Below, one piece after another: positions 10,601-21,634 of a stretch of DNA of 26,706 nucleotides (the stretch's first letter is position 1; each line of letters opens with the position of its first letter). Where the stretch lies: contig JBBBWG010003214.1 of NCBI GenBank assembly GCA_037176905.1, positions 5,071 to 31,776 on the forward strand, read 5' to 3'. The DNA comes from Azolla pinnata (Eukaryota; Streptophyta; Polypodiopsida; Salviniales; Salviniaceae). The notes beneath the pieces were generated by a model. It saw only the letters and a program-made list of their open reading frames with translations. It made no database searches and was not told where the DNA came from. Position numbers and translations under genes: made by a program.

Positions 10601-13600
10601 TAATAATGATCAAGACATTAATGTCAGAAAATAATTAGCAATTAGCTATTTTGAATGTAATGATGTGGGAATTAAATCCACGATCAATTTAGGATAGTGA
10701 TGACCATAGCTATGATATTGGTAAAGATTTATAGAATTTATCATTGTCTTAAGAGTTTTTAATATGAGCTGAAAGTGAAACGTTTTCGTATACTGCATGT
10801 GGGAGTGAATAATGTTGCTCAATGTTCAATAATTTTACCAATGAACATTGGGGATATGAGAGTGCACACTGCGGCTGTGAAAGGAATGTGTGTAGAGATT
10901 GATTTGGGTTGAAGATGTGTGGAAAGCATATTTGAATGTGATCGAAGGCAGAGTGTACAGTGTGTGAAAGGTCACAGCCTCCACATCTCATCATATGCAA
11001 TAGGGCAGTGTTTACAGGAAATCTTTTCTTCTTCCTAACAGTTTTTGCATTCTCTCTCTCTAAGCACAGGATCATGTGTTCTTAGATATCTAATCATTTT
11101 CACAATTCATATGTAGTTATACTTCTTTGTTTGAAATGTGAAAACATTTAGAGATGCACTTTCTTGGCTTGGTCTACAGGTCATTTGGCCTCCTAAAAAG
11201 TAACATTCATTGTTTGTTTTCTCTCTATCTCTACATACATTTGGCATGTTCTCAGTGGTTTTTTTGTTTCGAATAACTTATGAATTATAGTTTCTGTACT
11301 TCTCTTTTGTCAGCTCTGCGTTGTATTCGAACCTATCTTATGGAGACGTAGAGAATCCATAAGCTATGACGCAGGAAGAACAGAAAGCGATGAAAGGTTC
11401 TGTACCATATACTATAATTTGGGTCTGGGTTGTATATTTTGTAATGCTTTATTCTGCATATCAGAAATTGTCCTGTGTAAAACCGTGATGGATTATCTTC
11501 CTCTTCAAGATATTGTGATTCACAATCACATTTTTATTGCAGTATTGGTGATTTCTTGGAGAGGCATGTTGGGCTTGAGGTATAGAATTTCCTTATAATC
11601 ATCATGCTTATGAATTTAACATTCCCTTTTCAGCAGAGAGAGACCAAAGTGCTGAAAGTTAAGATTTTTTAGTGAAGATTTATGCATTAGAATAAAGGGA
11701 CCCGGGTGGAGCCGAGAATCCGAGTGAAAAAACTATTTTTTTTTCAAGCAATATATATTGTCATATATATTGTCAATGGATATATGGGATTATGCAGGTA
11801 GTTGACTATATTGTTGATCCATTCGTCGCTGGAACTTCTGGTGCGGATCCTGATTCCTTGTCTGTAAGTTATTTGTGAGAGACCCCTTGGATTCTCTATT
11901 GTTCAGCTTTATTATTACTGAGTTCTCTTATCTGATTTTGAGCATCTCTACAGGCTCGGCATGCATTCCCTCATGTTTGGGATCTTGAGAAAAGGTTAGA
12001 ACTTCTTGTTTTTTATCTATAACATCGACTTCAAGAAAATGTGTGTTCAACAATGATTGCTATTGGAGAATTTTCTTTGGAACATCTATTCTATATACAT
12101 TGCAAATAAATCCAAGGAGATAATCAGTCACAAGATGGATTCCTTTCAACTTTAAACTATACTCAGTGAGATATTTGGAGTGATGAAGACGTTCTTTCTG
12201 CCTTGATTGTAAGGTATGGTTCATTGATTATTGGAGCAATTAAATCTGCGTTAGCCAAGAAGAAACCTAAGACAATGGAGAGCAGTGTGAAAGCATTGAG
12301 AGGTCCAAAGAATGCTTCGTTTTCTTTTGCAGGAGGAATGCAGGTAATGCTGTAGTCTATTATATTTGTGACCATTCCTCACTTATGATGATTTCAAGTA
12401 ATTATGCTTACTTATGAAGTCTGTTGTTTGGATTTATTTTTTCTCAGATTATTGTATTGTGCTGATATGCACCATTGATGTAGACGTTTACAGATGCCAT
12501 GGCAGGATACATAGGGCAAGAAAACATCAAGTATAATGCAACTGTGTTGTCATTAGCATGCAATCACGAAGGAAACTTGTTCCATGATAGCTGGAAAGTC
12601 TCATTTTTAGATGCTTCAAGAGAAAGTGAGAAGAAAGTCGAACAGAACTTTGATGCGGTTCTTATGACAGTGAGTCTCTATATTCCATCATTGAATGACA
12701 CGTATATCAGATGTTCTCACTACGGATATAACTGAACCCTAAATTTGTTTTACTTCATTATCTTTTTGAGTTTCCAGGCTCCTCTAAGTGATTTCAGAAA
12801 CATGCAAGTTAGCAAAGCTGGGAATCCATACTCTTTACAGTTTGTGCCTAAGGTGAGGTTCGCTTGCTTATGGTAACACATGAGATTGAGTAAACAAATA
12901 TCATTCAAAGTCGAATTGATCTGTGTCTCCAACATCAGGTCATATATCAACCTCTGTCTGTCTTGGTGATGGCTTTCAAAAGGGAAGAGGTGAGACACAT
13001 ATTAGATGGTTTTGGAATGCTGATACCATCAAAAGAACAAGCTAATGGTTTTCAGACCCTAGGTGATCGATTGATCAATCAGTTCTCTCATTAAGGTATC
13101 ATTTATAGAAGGAAATTGTATGAGAAACTTGGGATTTGGCAGGCACGATTTTTTCCTCGTCTATGTTTCCGGATCGTGCACCATCGGACACTATACTGCT
13201 GACCACCTTCATTGGTGGAAGTAGAAACAGGGAACTTGCATTCAAAGCAGGGTAAGCAATTTGTATGACCCAGATTTGTTTTTATATCTGGGCCAATTGA
13301 AATAATTTCTATTCTTTGTATCATTTAGTCCGGAGCTAAAAGAGACAGCACTTGGAGATCTACACCGAGTGATGGGTATACTGGGCCAGCCTGTGTTCTT
13401 CAAGTAAGAAAAAAAAAAAGGTTATTCTTTGAAAAAAGATTGTATGTCACGTCCTGAGGAGTGGTTTTTTTTTGTTCTCTGACCTTGCTTGCCTTTCTTT
13501 CCTTCCATTTCTCTGTATTTCTTTGTGATGATATGGGAACATGGTTAATTTCATTAATTTGTCTAATTCAGGCATGTATTTTGGAGAAATGCATTTCCAC

Positions 13601-13989
13601 AGTATGGACAAGGTTATGATGGTGTTCTTGATGCGTTGAGCAAGCTTGAGAAAGATCTTCCAGGGTTCTATTATGCAGGTAGCTGATATGCTCAAAGTTT
13701 TTCTAAAGATGGGTAAAAACATGTTGGCGCTTTCTATGTTGTAGAGGCATTCGATGATATGCATATGATCTGTAAAATGGAAAGAAATCATCGAAACATG
13801 CGTAAAACCTCACTATATTGTATGAATTGAAACAAATACAAACCCTTTTATTGTTCTGGTATAGGGAATCATCGAGGAGGCCTAGCGGTGGGAAAAGCGT
13901 TAGCATCGGGGTACAATACCGCAGCTGAAGTTGTGGAGTATCTGCAGAAGTCTGGTGGTCAAAGCAATGGCAAAGCTGCAGATGTATAG
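7633..13989 (+). CDS. PPO2: protoporphyrinogen IX oxidase, PPO2 type (18 exons, complete)
   Basis: This FAD enzyme oxidises protoporphyrinogen IX to protoporphyrin IX, the last step shared by heme and chlorophyll synthesis. Exons: 7633-7681, 9223-9265, 9387-9522, 9631-9696, 9958-10008, 10140-10196, 11314-11396, 11543-11579, 11798-11863, 11954-11994, 12214-12343, 12484-12669, 12778-12852, 12939-13062, 13143-13251, 13329-13403, 13572-13678, 13865-13989. All phases match and give 519 residues, close to plant PPO2 length. Visible motifs are the dinucleotide-binding [17 protein letters not shown] (GxGxxG at 27-32), [20 protein letters not shown] (Arg105 aligns with the substrate-binding Arg98 of tobacco PPO2), [27 protein letters not shown], and the C-terminal [15 protein letters not shown]. 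Only about 20 residues precede the FAD fold, as in mitochondrial PPO2 forms. The frame stays open upstream to ATGs at 7519 and 7408, so longer forms are possible. No inactivating change is visible. Confidence 0.96.
8746..8900 (-). mobile_element. candidate tRNA-derived SINE in PPO2 intron 1
   Basis: On the minus strand there is a pol III A-box-like TAGCTCGAGTGG (8872-8883) followed by a B-box-like GGTTCTAGGGC (8834-8844), in the order and approximate spacing of a tRNA promoter. Downstream the same strand runs into nine A residues (8754-8746), as expected for a SINE tail. I could not find clean target-site duplications, and the 5' limit is a guess; similarity may extend to about 8990. There is no intact tRNA fold. 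Confidence 0.45.
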
Positions 13990-14633
13990 GCGTAGGAGTC
14001 CGTGTAGCATTGCGGTTAGCGTTTGACATGCCATTTCATTGGGCTCTTTTTGACAGATGCATGTTTTGGTTCATGTTCCGAAAAAAGTCGTAGTTAGAAG
14101 CTCGCGACTGTCTGTCATTGGTTTTATGCGATCTTCAGCATAGATCACGAAAGCCATGCCAAGATGCTAATGAATCGTGATTGTAGGTGAAAACTTCGCC
14201 GATGCCCTCAATACAATGCCGAGGAGATGGAACCATGAAATTCTAAGCGTCCCTTCATCGAGATTTGGGAGGAATCTAGGATGGGGCCATTGGCAATCTA
14301 TGAGGGATCTTGTGTTTCTCTACCATGGGGCCATATCATCCTCTACGCAAACATAAAGCGTTGCCGTTGTTCATAGAAGAACATTGTTCTACATTTCGCC
14401 TTCTACATCGGTGTTGCGAAAACATGTTTATGCATCTCTCAACGCATCATCGTCAGCATGATAGTGAGGATATACCTTCTGTAAGTAACGGTCTTTGGGT
14501 TTAAATGTCCCAGCGTATCGTCGATTGAAGCAGGGTAAGTAGCCCATCCGTTTGTCGCTAGAAGAGGAGGAAGTTTTAGATGTTTAATTCTCATTTGGCA
14601 CTTTCTATAGTAGACAGTACCATAGTGAAGTCT

Positions 14634-14662
14634 TAAACCCTAAACCCTAAACCCTAAACCCT
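14634..14662. repeat. interstitial telomere-type tract (TAAACCC)4
   Basis: Four uninterrupted 7-bp units of the Arabidopsis-type telomere repeat occur here, flanked by unrelated sequence. They are too few for a chromosome end and lie between two genes, so this is an interstitial tract or a clustered telo-box. Confidence 0.9.
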
Positions 14663-15018
14663 TGTGTGTAGTGTAAGAAAGAAAGAAAGATATATCAACA
14701 TCTTCTTAGGCCAATATGGCCCACGAGATGGAGTGTGCAATAATGCTTCTGTATTTTCCGCCCATCTACAAGAGTGCATCGACGATTTGCGAATACGATT
14801 ATCTGATGTCCATGCGAAGTAAAAAATGCCATGCTTTTTTAACATAATGTCCGGAACTCGGCAGCGACGTAAGGTTCGAGATTTTCTGCAACGAAAATCT
14901 GCTGCTACTACAACGTACTCGCTCGCAATTATCATCACAAGATTCAAGAGGGCTCAAAGGCGCCCCAGATCCTTAACTATCAGACTCCATATACAACCTA
15001 TCGTATCACCTCATGCGG

Positions 15019-15190
15019 ATATATACATATACATGTACATGTACATGTACAAATACATGTACATGTACATGTACAAATACATATACATGTACAAATACAT
15101 GTACATGTACATTTACACATATATATATACATGTGCATATGTACATATGTACGTATACATGTACATGTACATGTACGTATATATGTATTA
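15019..15190. repeat. self-complementary ACATGT/TACA microsatellite
   Basis: The tract is built from ACATGT, TACA, ATAC and GTAC units. ACATGT is its own reverse complement, so runs of it can form hairpins in single-stranded DNA or RNA. It ends about 70 bp before the ATG at 15259 and probably lies in the promoter or leader of the D27-like gene. Open frames through it encode only Thr/Cys/Tyr/Met repeats and are not genes. Confidence 0.88.
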
Positions 15191-15258
15191 TACGGAAGCG
15201 TATTATACAGTGCTGCTGCTGCTGCTGCTACTGCTGCTGCCGGGTTAGGGTTTCGGCT

Positions 15259-18200
15259 ATGGAAGCTCCGGTCTGCTTCGGATGCCGCGGCGCGCTCAGC
15301 CTGACGAATCTCCGCCACTCCCACAGATCACCGCTCTTCGCATCTGCCGCCCCCGGAAGAAGCAACAAGCCTTCGATCAGGTCGCACTCTGATCAGGTCT
15401 GTTCTAGCCCTCCCTTTCTTCTTTCTTTCCCTTTCCTTTTTTTTTCTGCTTCCCTTTGGTCTTCTTGCCATGCTCGCGTCCGATCAAATGTTTGATCCTC
15501 AAATGTCCTTTCTCTTCTTGTTTCCTGCTGAGATTCTGTGCTCCGCTTCTTTCAGAAGGCGCCGATCCCGCCGAGAACTTACTCGCTGACTCCGCTTGAT
15601 CGTGTGCTTCTCAGTTTGTTCAGGAAGAAGATGTCTCAGGTTAGTTATCCTTTTCCCCCTTGTTGACGAAGTGAAGCTAGTGCTTTGCTTCTTGTTTATG
15701 ATGGCTTTCTCGATGTGCTGTACCATCATGAGTTTGTTTTTCTTCCTCAACTCAAAAAATATGACTTGAGCGAGGCTTTGTTGATGACGGCACGAAATTT
15801 AGAAATTTGCATTGCTTTGTCGATGATGTAACTGCATTTAGAAAATTGCGTTGCTTTGGTCATGACGGAATGGAACAATCCAAGCCTTATGCAGAAGTTT
15901 TCTCCGCTGCGTTAATGACCCTTTTATCTTCTATTGTTTTTTCGCCGTATGTTGTCAGTTTCTTGACGCCTTTGATCTCTTGCATTATGCTCGTCTTTGG
16001 CTTGAGAATTCTTTTATCCATTGCCTTGGAATACATAGAATGCATAGTGTTCTCTCTTCATTTCCACTGTCTAAGATGTCTTGAAGAAAAACTGTCCCTT
16101 CACTTCAGAAATCTCATGTCTTCTAACTGTATTTGATTTTTTGTTATCACTTGTATTACATTGCTTGTTTTTCTATTTGATGATTCTTGTTCTCATGTAT
16201 ACACTCTTTAAGCCTTCCTCTCTACTTTAGGTTAAGGTAGACGATGGTATTTTTCTTTTCATTCTCATTGCAGCAGCTGTCTTCAAACATGCATTACATT
16301 ATGCTATCAATGTTACCTAAAGAAACTTTGTGTCCCGCACAAAAATTTACTTTGCTATTCAAATTCTCTGTAGAATTGTGTCTTGAGCATAGCCTATGAT
16401 TCTACCACAAGAAAGCTGGTGGGAAATCTAATCTTTCATTACTTTACCATGGCTATCTAGGAAAGTTAGGCGTCTTCATGGAAACCATTTGTCGCAACGA
16501 GAAATTCGTTTTCGTGAAGCAATTGGTTCAGAGCTTTATTGACGTTATCCCAGATGAATTTGTTTCTGAGAGAAGAATTTTATTTCTTATCTGAATTAAA
16601 GATATTTCATTCTATTGTTGATGCAATGGGGAGAAATTTGTAGGCGCTTTAAGTGAACATTGCTTTTCCTTGACTTCAGAAGCTTTATGGTGTAACTAAA
16701 TTATATTCCATTTGTGAACTCAATCCTCAAGTCTCATGGGGATTGTGAACATGCATTTGTTGTTGCTGCACATATCATGATTGGTGGAGTGCATTTTCTA
16801 GACCTACTTGATATACTAATTGCTGGATTTTTATCGTGTGGTGGTAAATCTACTACTGTTGATTTAGTTTACTAGTGGTATTAGGTGCATATGAATAGCT
16901 TTGAAGATCCTTCCAGGAAGTGGGATGGGATTCACCGAAGGCTGGATATGATGGCCTTATAGAGATAGCTCAACATCTTTTCATGAAAAGCAAAGATAAA
17001 ACAGAAGCCGAAGCATCATCTGTAAGTTCTTCAGAGTTATGTTATACATTTGTAATATACTCATATTGACTATGTAAAAATGTAGAAAACACCAGTTTTT
17101 CTTTATTTCTCTAAATGCCCCTGGATTTTCTTTATTATCTTCATTATCGAGATCAACTCCTGTAAGACTCAACCACATAACTCATGCAACCACTCATATA
17201 TTTTCTCTTTGAAAGGTTGACAAAAGCTTTTATGTATTCAGTGAATGAAAAGATTGAAAACTCAGGGATATTTGTCTAAATTACATCAATTGTGATAGAA
17301 TGTTATATTTACTGCACTCAGCTGATTGAGGCCTTATTTGTCAGGTACGAATATTAAGGTCCTTATTCCCTCCACTATTACTTCCTTTGTTCAGGGCTCT
17401 AATTGCTCCCTTATTTGGAGGCAAGCCAGCAGCTATTCTTACTGGTAAAACTAACTCCTTGCATCCATTTGTTGCCATATTTGAATGATGTTTTCTTATA
17501 CTGATATCTAAAGAAAACATATAGCTAGGGTAACTCAAGTGACATGCCAGTGGTTGATGGGACATTGCACAGTCAATACTATTATTTTGCAAGATGGGTC
17601 ATCTCTTGAAAGTGGTGTAAGCACAGCCCAACTTTATTTTTATCTGAAAAATACCTCCTATGTTTGTGTATTTCCCAAATGTCTCGACCATTCAATATTT
17701 TCCCTATTGGCCTTGGTTTATCTATAAAATAGTAACCATTTGTGTGCTATTGTAGCTATTAACAGGGTCCATGTGTTCCCACTTTTTCAATCGTATGTGC
17801 GATTTGAGCAATTATGCATTTATCTTCCTTTTCTCTCTTTTGGGATTGATTAAGGTCAATAGGAAGATAATGAAACTCAGGCATTTTGGGAAATACAGGA
17901 AAAATCTGAGGTCCCTCTAAGTTTTTCCTTTTTTATAATCATGTTAATGATGATTAACTTAGGGATAGAAATCTTGTAGGTTCTTGTTGAGAGATGTAAA
18001 TATCTTGAGGAGGGCAAATGTGCAGGCATCTGCATACACACATGTAAACTGCCGAGCCAGGTATGGAATCATTCATGCTTTCTGAACAATTGAATGACCT
18101 TGAAACTGATCTAGATTGTGTGATATGTGGTAGTGGTTGTTGTATACCTGAAACTGAAGAACAGTTCTTAAGTACCCTCATTGAAGAATTTGTAGGATGC

Positions 18201-18966
18201 AAGGTTTACGTTCGCCGTAGGTCTGCAGAAATATGGATAAGAAAACTTTTTATGCAAGTGTTGTAAGATAGAGGAGTGTGATAGATGTTGTCTTTAAATA
18301 GTTGTTTGTGACAATGTGCTCAAAGCATTGACATTGGCCAATATTAATTGAACACTCTTGGGCTTAAGCCCATCTGTAGGAATTCTACTGTGAAAAAATT
18401 TATTTCTGAGCATCCCTTGATGATCACACACATTGTCTTGCAGACATTCATTACAGATTACATGGGTGTTCCATTGACAATGGAACCCAACTTTGAAGAC
18501 TACAGCTGTCAGGTAAGTAGTCCTTTTTCTTGTATGTTACAAATGAAAATTCTCAAACACCAAGAAAGTAAGGGGACTACTTGAATATATAATTGCTCCA
18601 GAGAGCTATTTTCTGAATGCTCATGGTTTTCATAACCTCAAATAAATGCACAGGGATTGATTTTGGAAGATAGTGGAAAACGAAAACAGATTGAATGCTC
18701 CATAATTTCCCCCTTATGGTTTATAGTGTAACATCCTAGGTTTTAGGACCTGGTTTACAATGTGTATAATGAACATAAGCACAGTGACATTCAAATAATT
18801 TTCTTGCTGTGTTTACTCTGTCGTATTTTTACAGTTCAAATTTGGGGTAGAAGCTCCTTCTCGTGAAGATGATGAAAGCTTGAAGACAAATTGTCTCGAT
18901 ATTTGTCCATACGCATCGGCTCGCCCAAAGTCTGTGTCTCCTGAACGATGTCCTCAAGTAGCCTAA
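15259..18966 (+). CDS. D27-LIKE1: DWARF27-like carotenoid isomerase (8 exons, complete)
   Basis: D27-family proteins are iron-containing plastid isomerases that interconvert trans and cis carotenoids; D27 itself supplies 9-cis-beta-carotene for strigolactone synthesis. Exons: 15259-15396, 15556-15639, 16917-17021, 17345-17444, 17525-17616, 17980-18060, 18444-18512, 18835-18966. Phases match throughout and give 266 residues, near the family's usual 260-280. Exon 1 (residues 1-46) is rich in Ser, Arg and Ala and looks like a transit peptide. The C-terminal D27 domain is clear: CQWLMGHC, VERCKYLEEGKCAGICIHTC (Cys179, 187, 191, 195), KLPSQTFITDYMGVPLTMEP, NFEDYSCQFKFGV and a final CLDICP. The CQWLMG and SCQFKFGV forms resemble, from memory, the D27-LIKE1 branch (Arabidopsis At1g64680) more than D27 proper, so the strigolactone role should not be assumed. 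The start has G at +4 and follows a telo-box; longer upstream frames are microsatellite. Confidence 0.94.
15775..15875. repeat. 39-bp tandem repeat, about 2.5 copies
   Basis: Inside intron 2 of the D27-like gene, units start with GCTTTG at 15775, 15814 and 15853. They share GATGAYG and a TTTAGAAA-TTGC-TT segment with several substitutions. The last copy is partial. Confidence 0.75.
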
Positions 18967-19965
18967 GTGTTGATTGGGATAACATGCAAGTAATTCCAAA
19001 TGATTTGTAATATAAATTATGGATGTATCCACAGGAGGTAAAAGTCAAGTGTCTAAATTCCATTTCTCACGCTTGTTGGTTTGTTTATTCTATTAATATA
19101 GCCCAAAATAAATTCCTGGAGTTTTACAAACCTTTCAACATAGCCATTGGTCCAATTGTAACAGAGATTATGGCCACAGAAACGTGTTCCATGTACTCCT
19201 TGTATTCTGGCGATATTTATGAGAATGCAGAGCATTGTTGCAACTTGTACACTGCTGGTGAAAAGGGAGCGGATTTGAACGCAAATGTAGTTCCTACTTG
19301 CAAAATATTCAGTGTCAAATGCATTCTGTGAGATCTGCATCATTATGTAGGTTTTGCGTTGTTATAATACCCAGTATACAGGTGGCAAAGCAGTTGCATG
19401 GAAAACAAAACTTCACTTCCAAATGCTCTTTGATGATGAATGGTGGGAGACTCTTCTTGATTTCAGGCTTGTTTGGACTTTGTTTAATTTTCAGAAAGCG
19501 ATTCGGCATTATTCATGAACCCTCCTACTGATCTTATTTTATCTGTTATGTGGTGCTAATAACAGCCCAAGTGAAGTAAACTATCTCCATTGTCAAAGCT
19601 ATGTCCTTGTATCCTGTAGTTAGTTGAAATGAGCAACCACCCAAATGTTATAAACCACTATATAGAAGCAAAGAAAGAATGGATTGTATCCATACTGAAC
19701 AAACCCAAATATGAGCTTCAGATTGTGGGTTTTAGCAAGACAAGGGCATCGACTGCGATGACAAATCCCTTTTGATGGTGAAGGAGAGTGACAACCTTGC
19801 ATATAGAGTCATAGCAACAATGGACCACCCTAGAGCTCGAAGAAATGGTGATATTCTTGTACATATACAGATGTAGATCACAAGGGGTCTGCTGCTCGTC
19901 CATCATGGTCTAAAAGAGAGCGTTGACAATGTAGCATCAGAAAGTCTGGATCGATCAGTTGCTGG

Positions 19966-21010
19966 ACCATCAGATCTCTCAAAAGCCAAGCTATAATAAT
20001 CGTATTGGGTATCGATTATATAAGCATAAATCTTTTGGATCGGTGGGACAAACGAGCATACATCAGATTTGTCAAAAACCATCAGATCTCTCAAAAACCA
20101 CGCTATAAGAAGTGTACTGGGTATCGATTATATAAGCATAAATCTTTTGGACCGGTGGGACAAACGAGCATAAAGATGGAGAAATCTCGATCGATTAGAC
20201 TTTGATGGCACGTCTATCCATCTTGTCATGAATACATGAACATTATGCTCCGCCTAGACGTGAACCCAAAACCTTGTAATACATAATCCCAAACCCAACA
20301 ATTCAAATAGCCTATGAGATAGCAAAGGCAATCGTATCTACAAAAAACTCTAGAACACTCTAGAATGTTCTACCGGGTATTGATTATATGAGCATAAATC
20401 TTCTTGACTAGTTGGACAAACAAACGTATGGATGAAGACAGCTTGGTCGATTAGACTTTGGTGGCATGTCTATTCATCCTATAAGGAACAAGCGAACATT
20501 ATGCTTCACCTAGACGTGAACCCAAAACCTTGTAATACATAATCTCAAACCCAACCTTTCAAAATAGCCTATGAGATGATAACGGCTTATCGAACCTAAG
20601 CAAACTTTGCATACTTATAATTAGAGCATTCTAGAATATTCTAACGAGAACATCTTAGAATGTTGTAAGTCTAGAATATTCTAGAAATCTCGAGGCTATT
20701 CCATGAGAAATCATAAACAATGACATACAGGTCGCAGTAGTTTTGGAGTAGGTCTAGAATATTGCCCGGAACAAGTGAACATTATGCTTCACCTGGACGT
20801 GAACCCAAAACCTTGTAATACATAATCTCAAGCCCAACCATTCAAAATAGCCTATGAGATGATAACGGCTTATTGTATCTAAGCAAACTTTACACACTTA
20901 TAATAATTAGAACATTCCAGAATATTCTAACGAGAACATCTTGGAATATTGTAGGTCTAGAATATTCTAGAAATCTCGAGGCTATTCCATGAGAAATTAT
21001 AAACAATGGC
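19966..21010. repeat. dispersed repeat family, overlapping degenerate copies
   Basis: ACCATCAGATCTCTC occurs at 19966 and 20078, each followed by GGGTAT(C/T)GATTATAT-AGCATAAATCTT, which recurs near 20374. GAACATTATGCT with GACGTGAACCCAAAACC recurs at 20238, 20494 and 20777. The last two copies are about 283 bp apart, and nearly identical sequence continues through GATGATAACGGCTTAT and CTCGAGGCTATTCCATGAGAAAT. It may be a non-autonomous transposon or LTR fragment amplified locally; I found no terminal inverted repeats or coding remnant. Confidence 0.8.
20353..20972. promoter_or_regulatory. cluster of heat-shock-element-like motifs
   Basis: The heat-shock element is alternating nGAAn/nTTCn in 5-bp steps. 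Exact three-unit arrays occur as TTC-GAA-TTC at 20629-20641 and 20915-20927, and as GAA-TTC-GAA at 20674-20686 and 20960-20972. A looser site lies at 20353-20370. They sit in two copies of the local repeat, 0.7-1.3 kb upstream of the aminotransferase ATG. Whether they drive transcription is not shown by the sequence. Confidence 0.6.
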
Positions 21011-21634
21011 ATACAAATCGCATTGAATCGGTCCGGGTCAACGTCAGTCTCAAGCTTTTCATTCAAGCCCGCCTTGTATCTAATCCTTCTTTGTGCTCAT
21101 CTTATCTCAATATACTTATTCTTATCTTATCATTTTGCTCTCCTCGCATCTTCTGCTCTCTTATATCTTTCTTCCATCACTCCATCACTTGCTTTGTCCC
21201 AGCATGTCTAGGCCTCCTTGGCAGCAGCGATAACCAACTCACGCGGATTCTCGCCACTATTCGAATCATGATCGCGATCGCGATCGCTGGCATCCGCGGC
21301 GATCCCCATCACTTCCAGATCTCCAAAAGATAGCGGAGCATCGATCGCTAGTGAGTTTCGGATTCAAGAACAGGGCGAATCCGTACTCCGAAGCAGCAAG
21401 CACCCCAAAACGTTTGCTGTCGGTCGATCGATCGCCCGATGAAATTCGCCAGCATTTAAACGAGAGCGTCGATTCGTTTCCAGTCGATCCGTGGACAGAA
21501 GTCGGATCGGATCTTCAATTACTATGATGAAGCATCGATTCCGATTTCTACACTGTACGCATGTATTCGTATATATGTACGCTGGTATACGTATCCGTAC
21601 AAACGCATGTGTATTGTACACATACGAGCATACG

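Larger units (their letters stand above)
13990..15258. other. intergenic region between PPO2 and the D27-like gene
   Basis: This stretch should contain the PPO2 3' untranslated region and the promoter and leader of the D27-like gene. I see no further gene; the short open frames are unlike any family I know. Recognisable elements are the four-unit telomere tract, the ACATGT-rich microsatellite, a CTG repeat (about 15211-15240) and a GGGTTAGGGTTT telo-box just before the next ATG. Confidence 0.65.
18967..21634. other. intergenic region rich in degenerate repeats
   Basis: The left part (18967-19960) should hold the 3' end of the D27-like transcript; I recognise no gene there, and open frames on both strands overlap without protein character. 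The right part (19966-21010) is a series of related repeat copies. From about 21200 the composition becomes GC-rich with GATCGC palindromes, leading into the first exon of the aminotransferase gene. No transposase or reverse transcriptase motif was seen. Confidence 0.6.

Noticed and set aside
10749-11075. Minus-strand 108-residue open frame in PPO2 intron 6
   Set aside because: It has no recognisable motif and lies wholly inside an intron whose flanking exons join in phase.
15013-15495. Thr/Cys/Tyr-rich open frames on both strands
   Set aside because: They are translations of the ACATGT microsatellite with no stop codons by composition; the real coding region starts at 15259.
19690-20000. 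Possible retrotransposon coding remnant on the minus strand
   Set aside because: Short open frames there show no reverse transcriptase, integrase or gag motif I can name.
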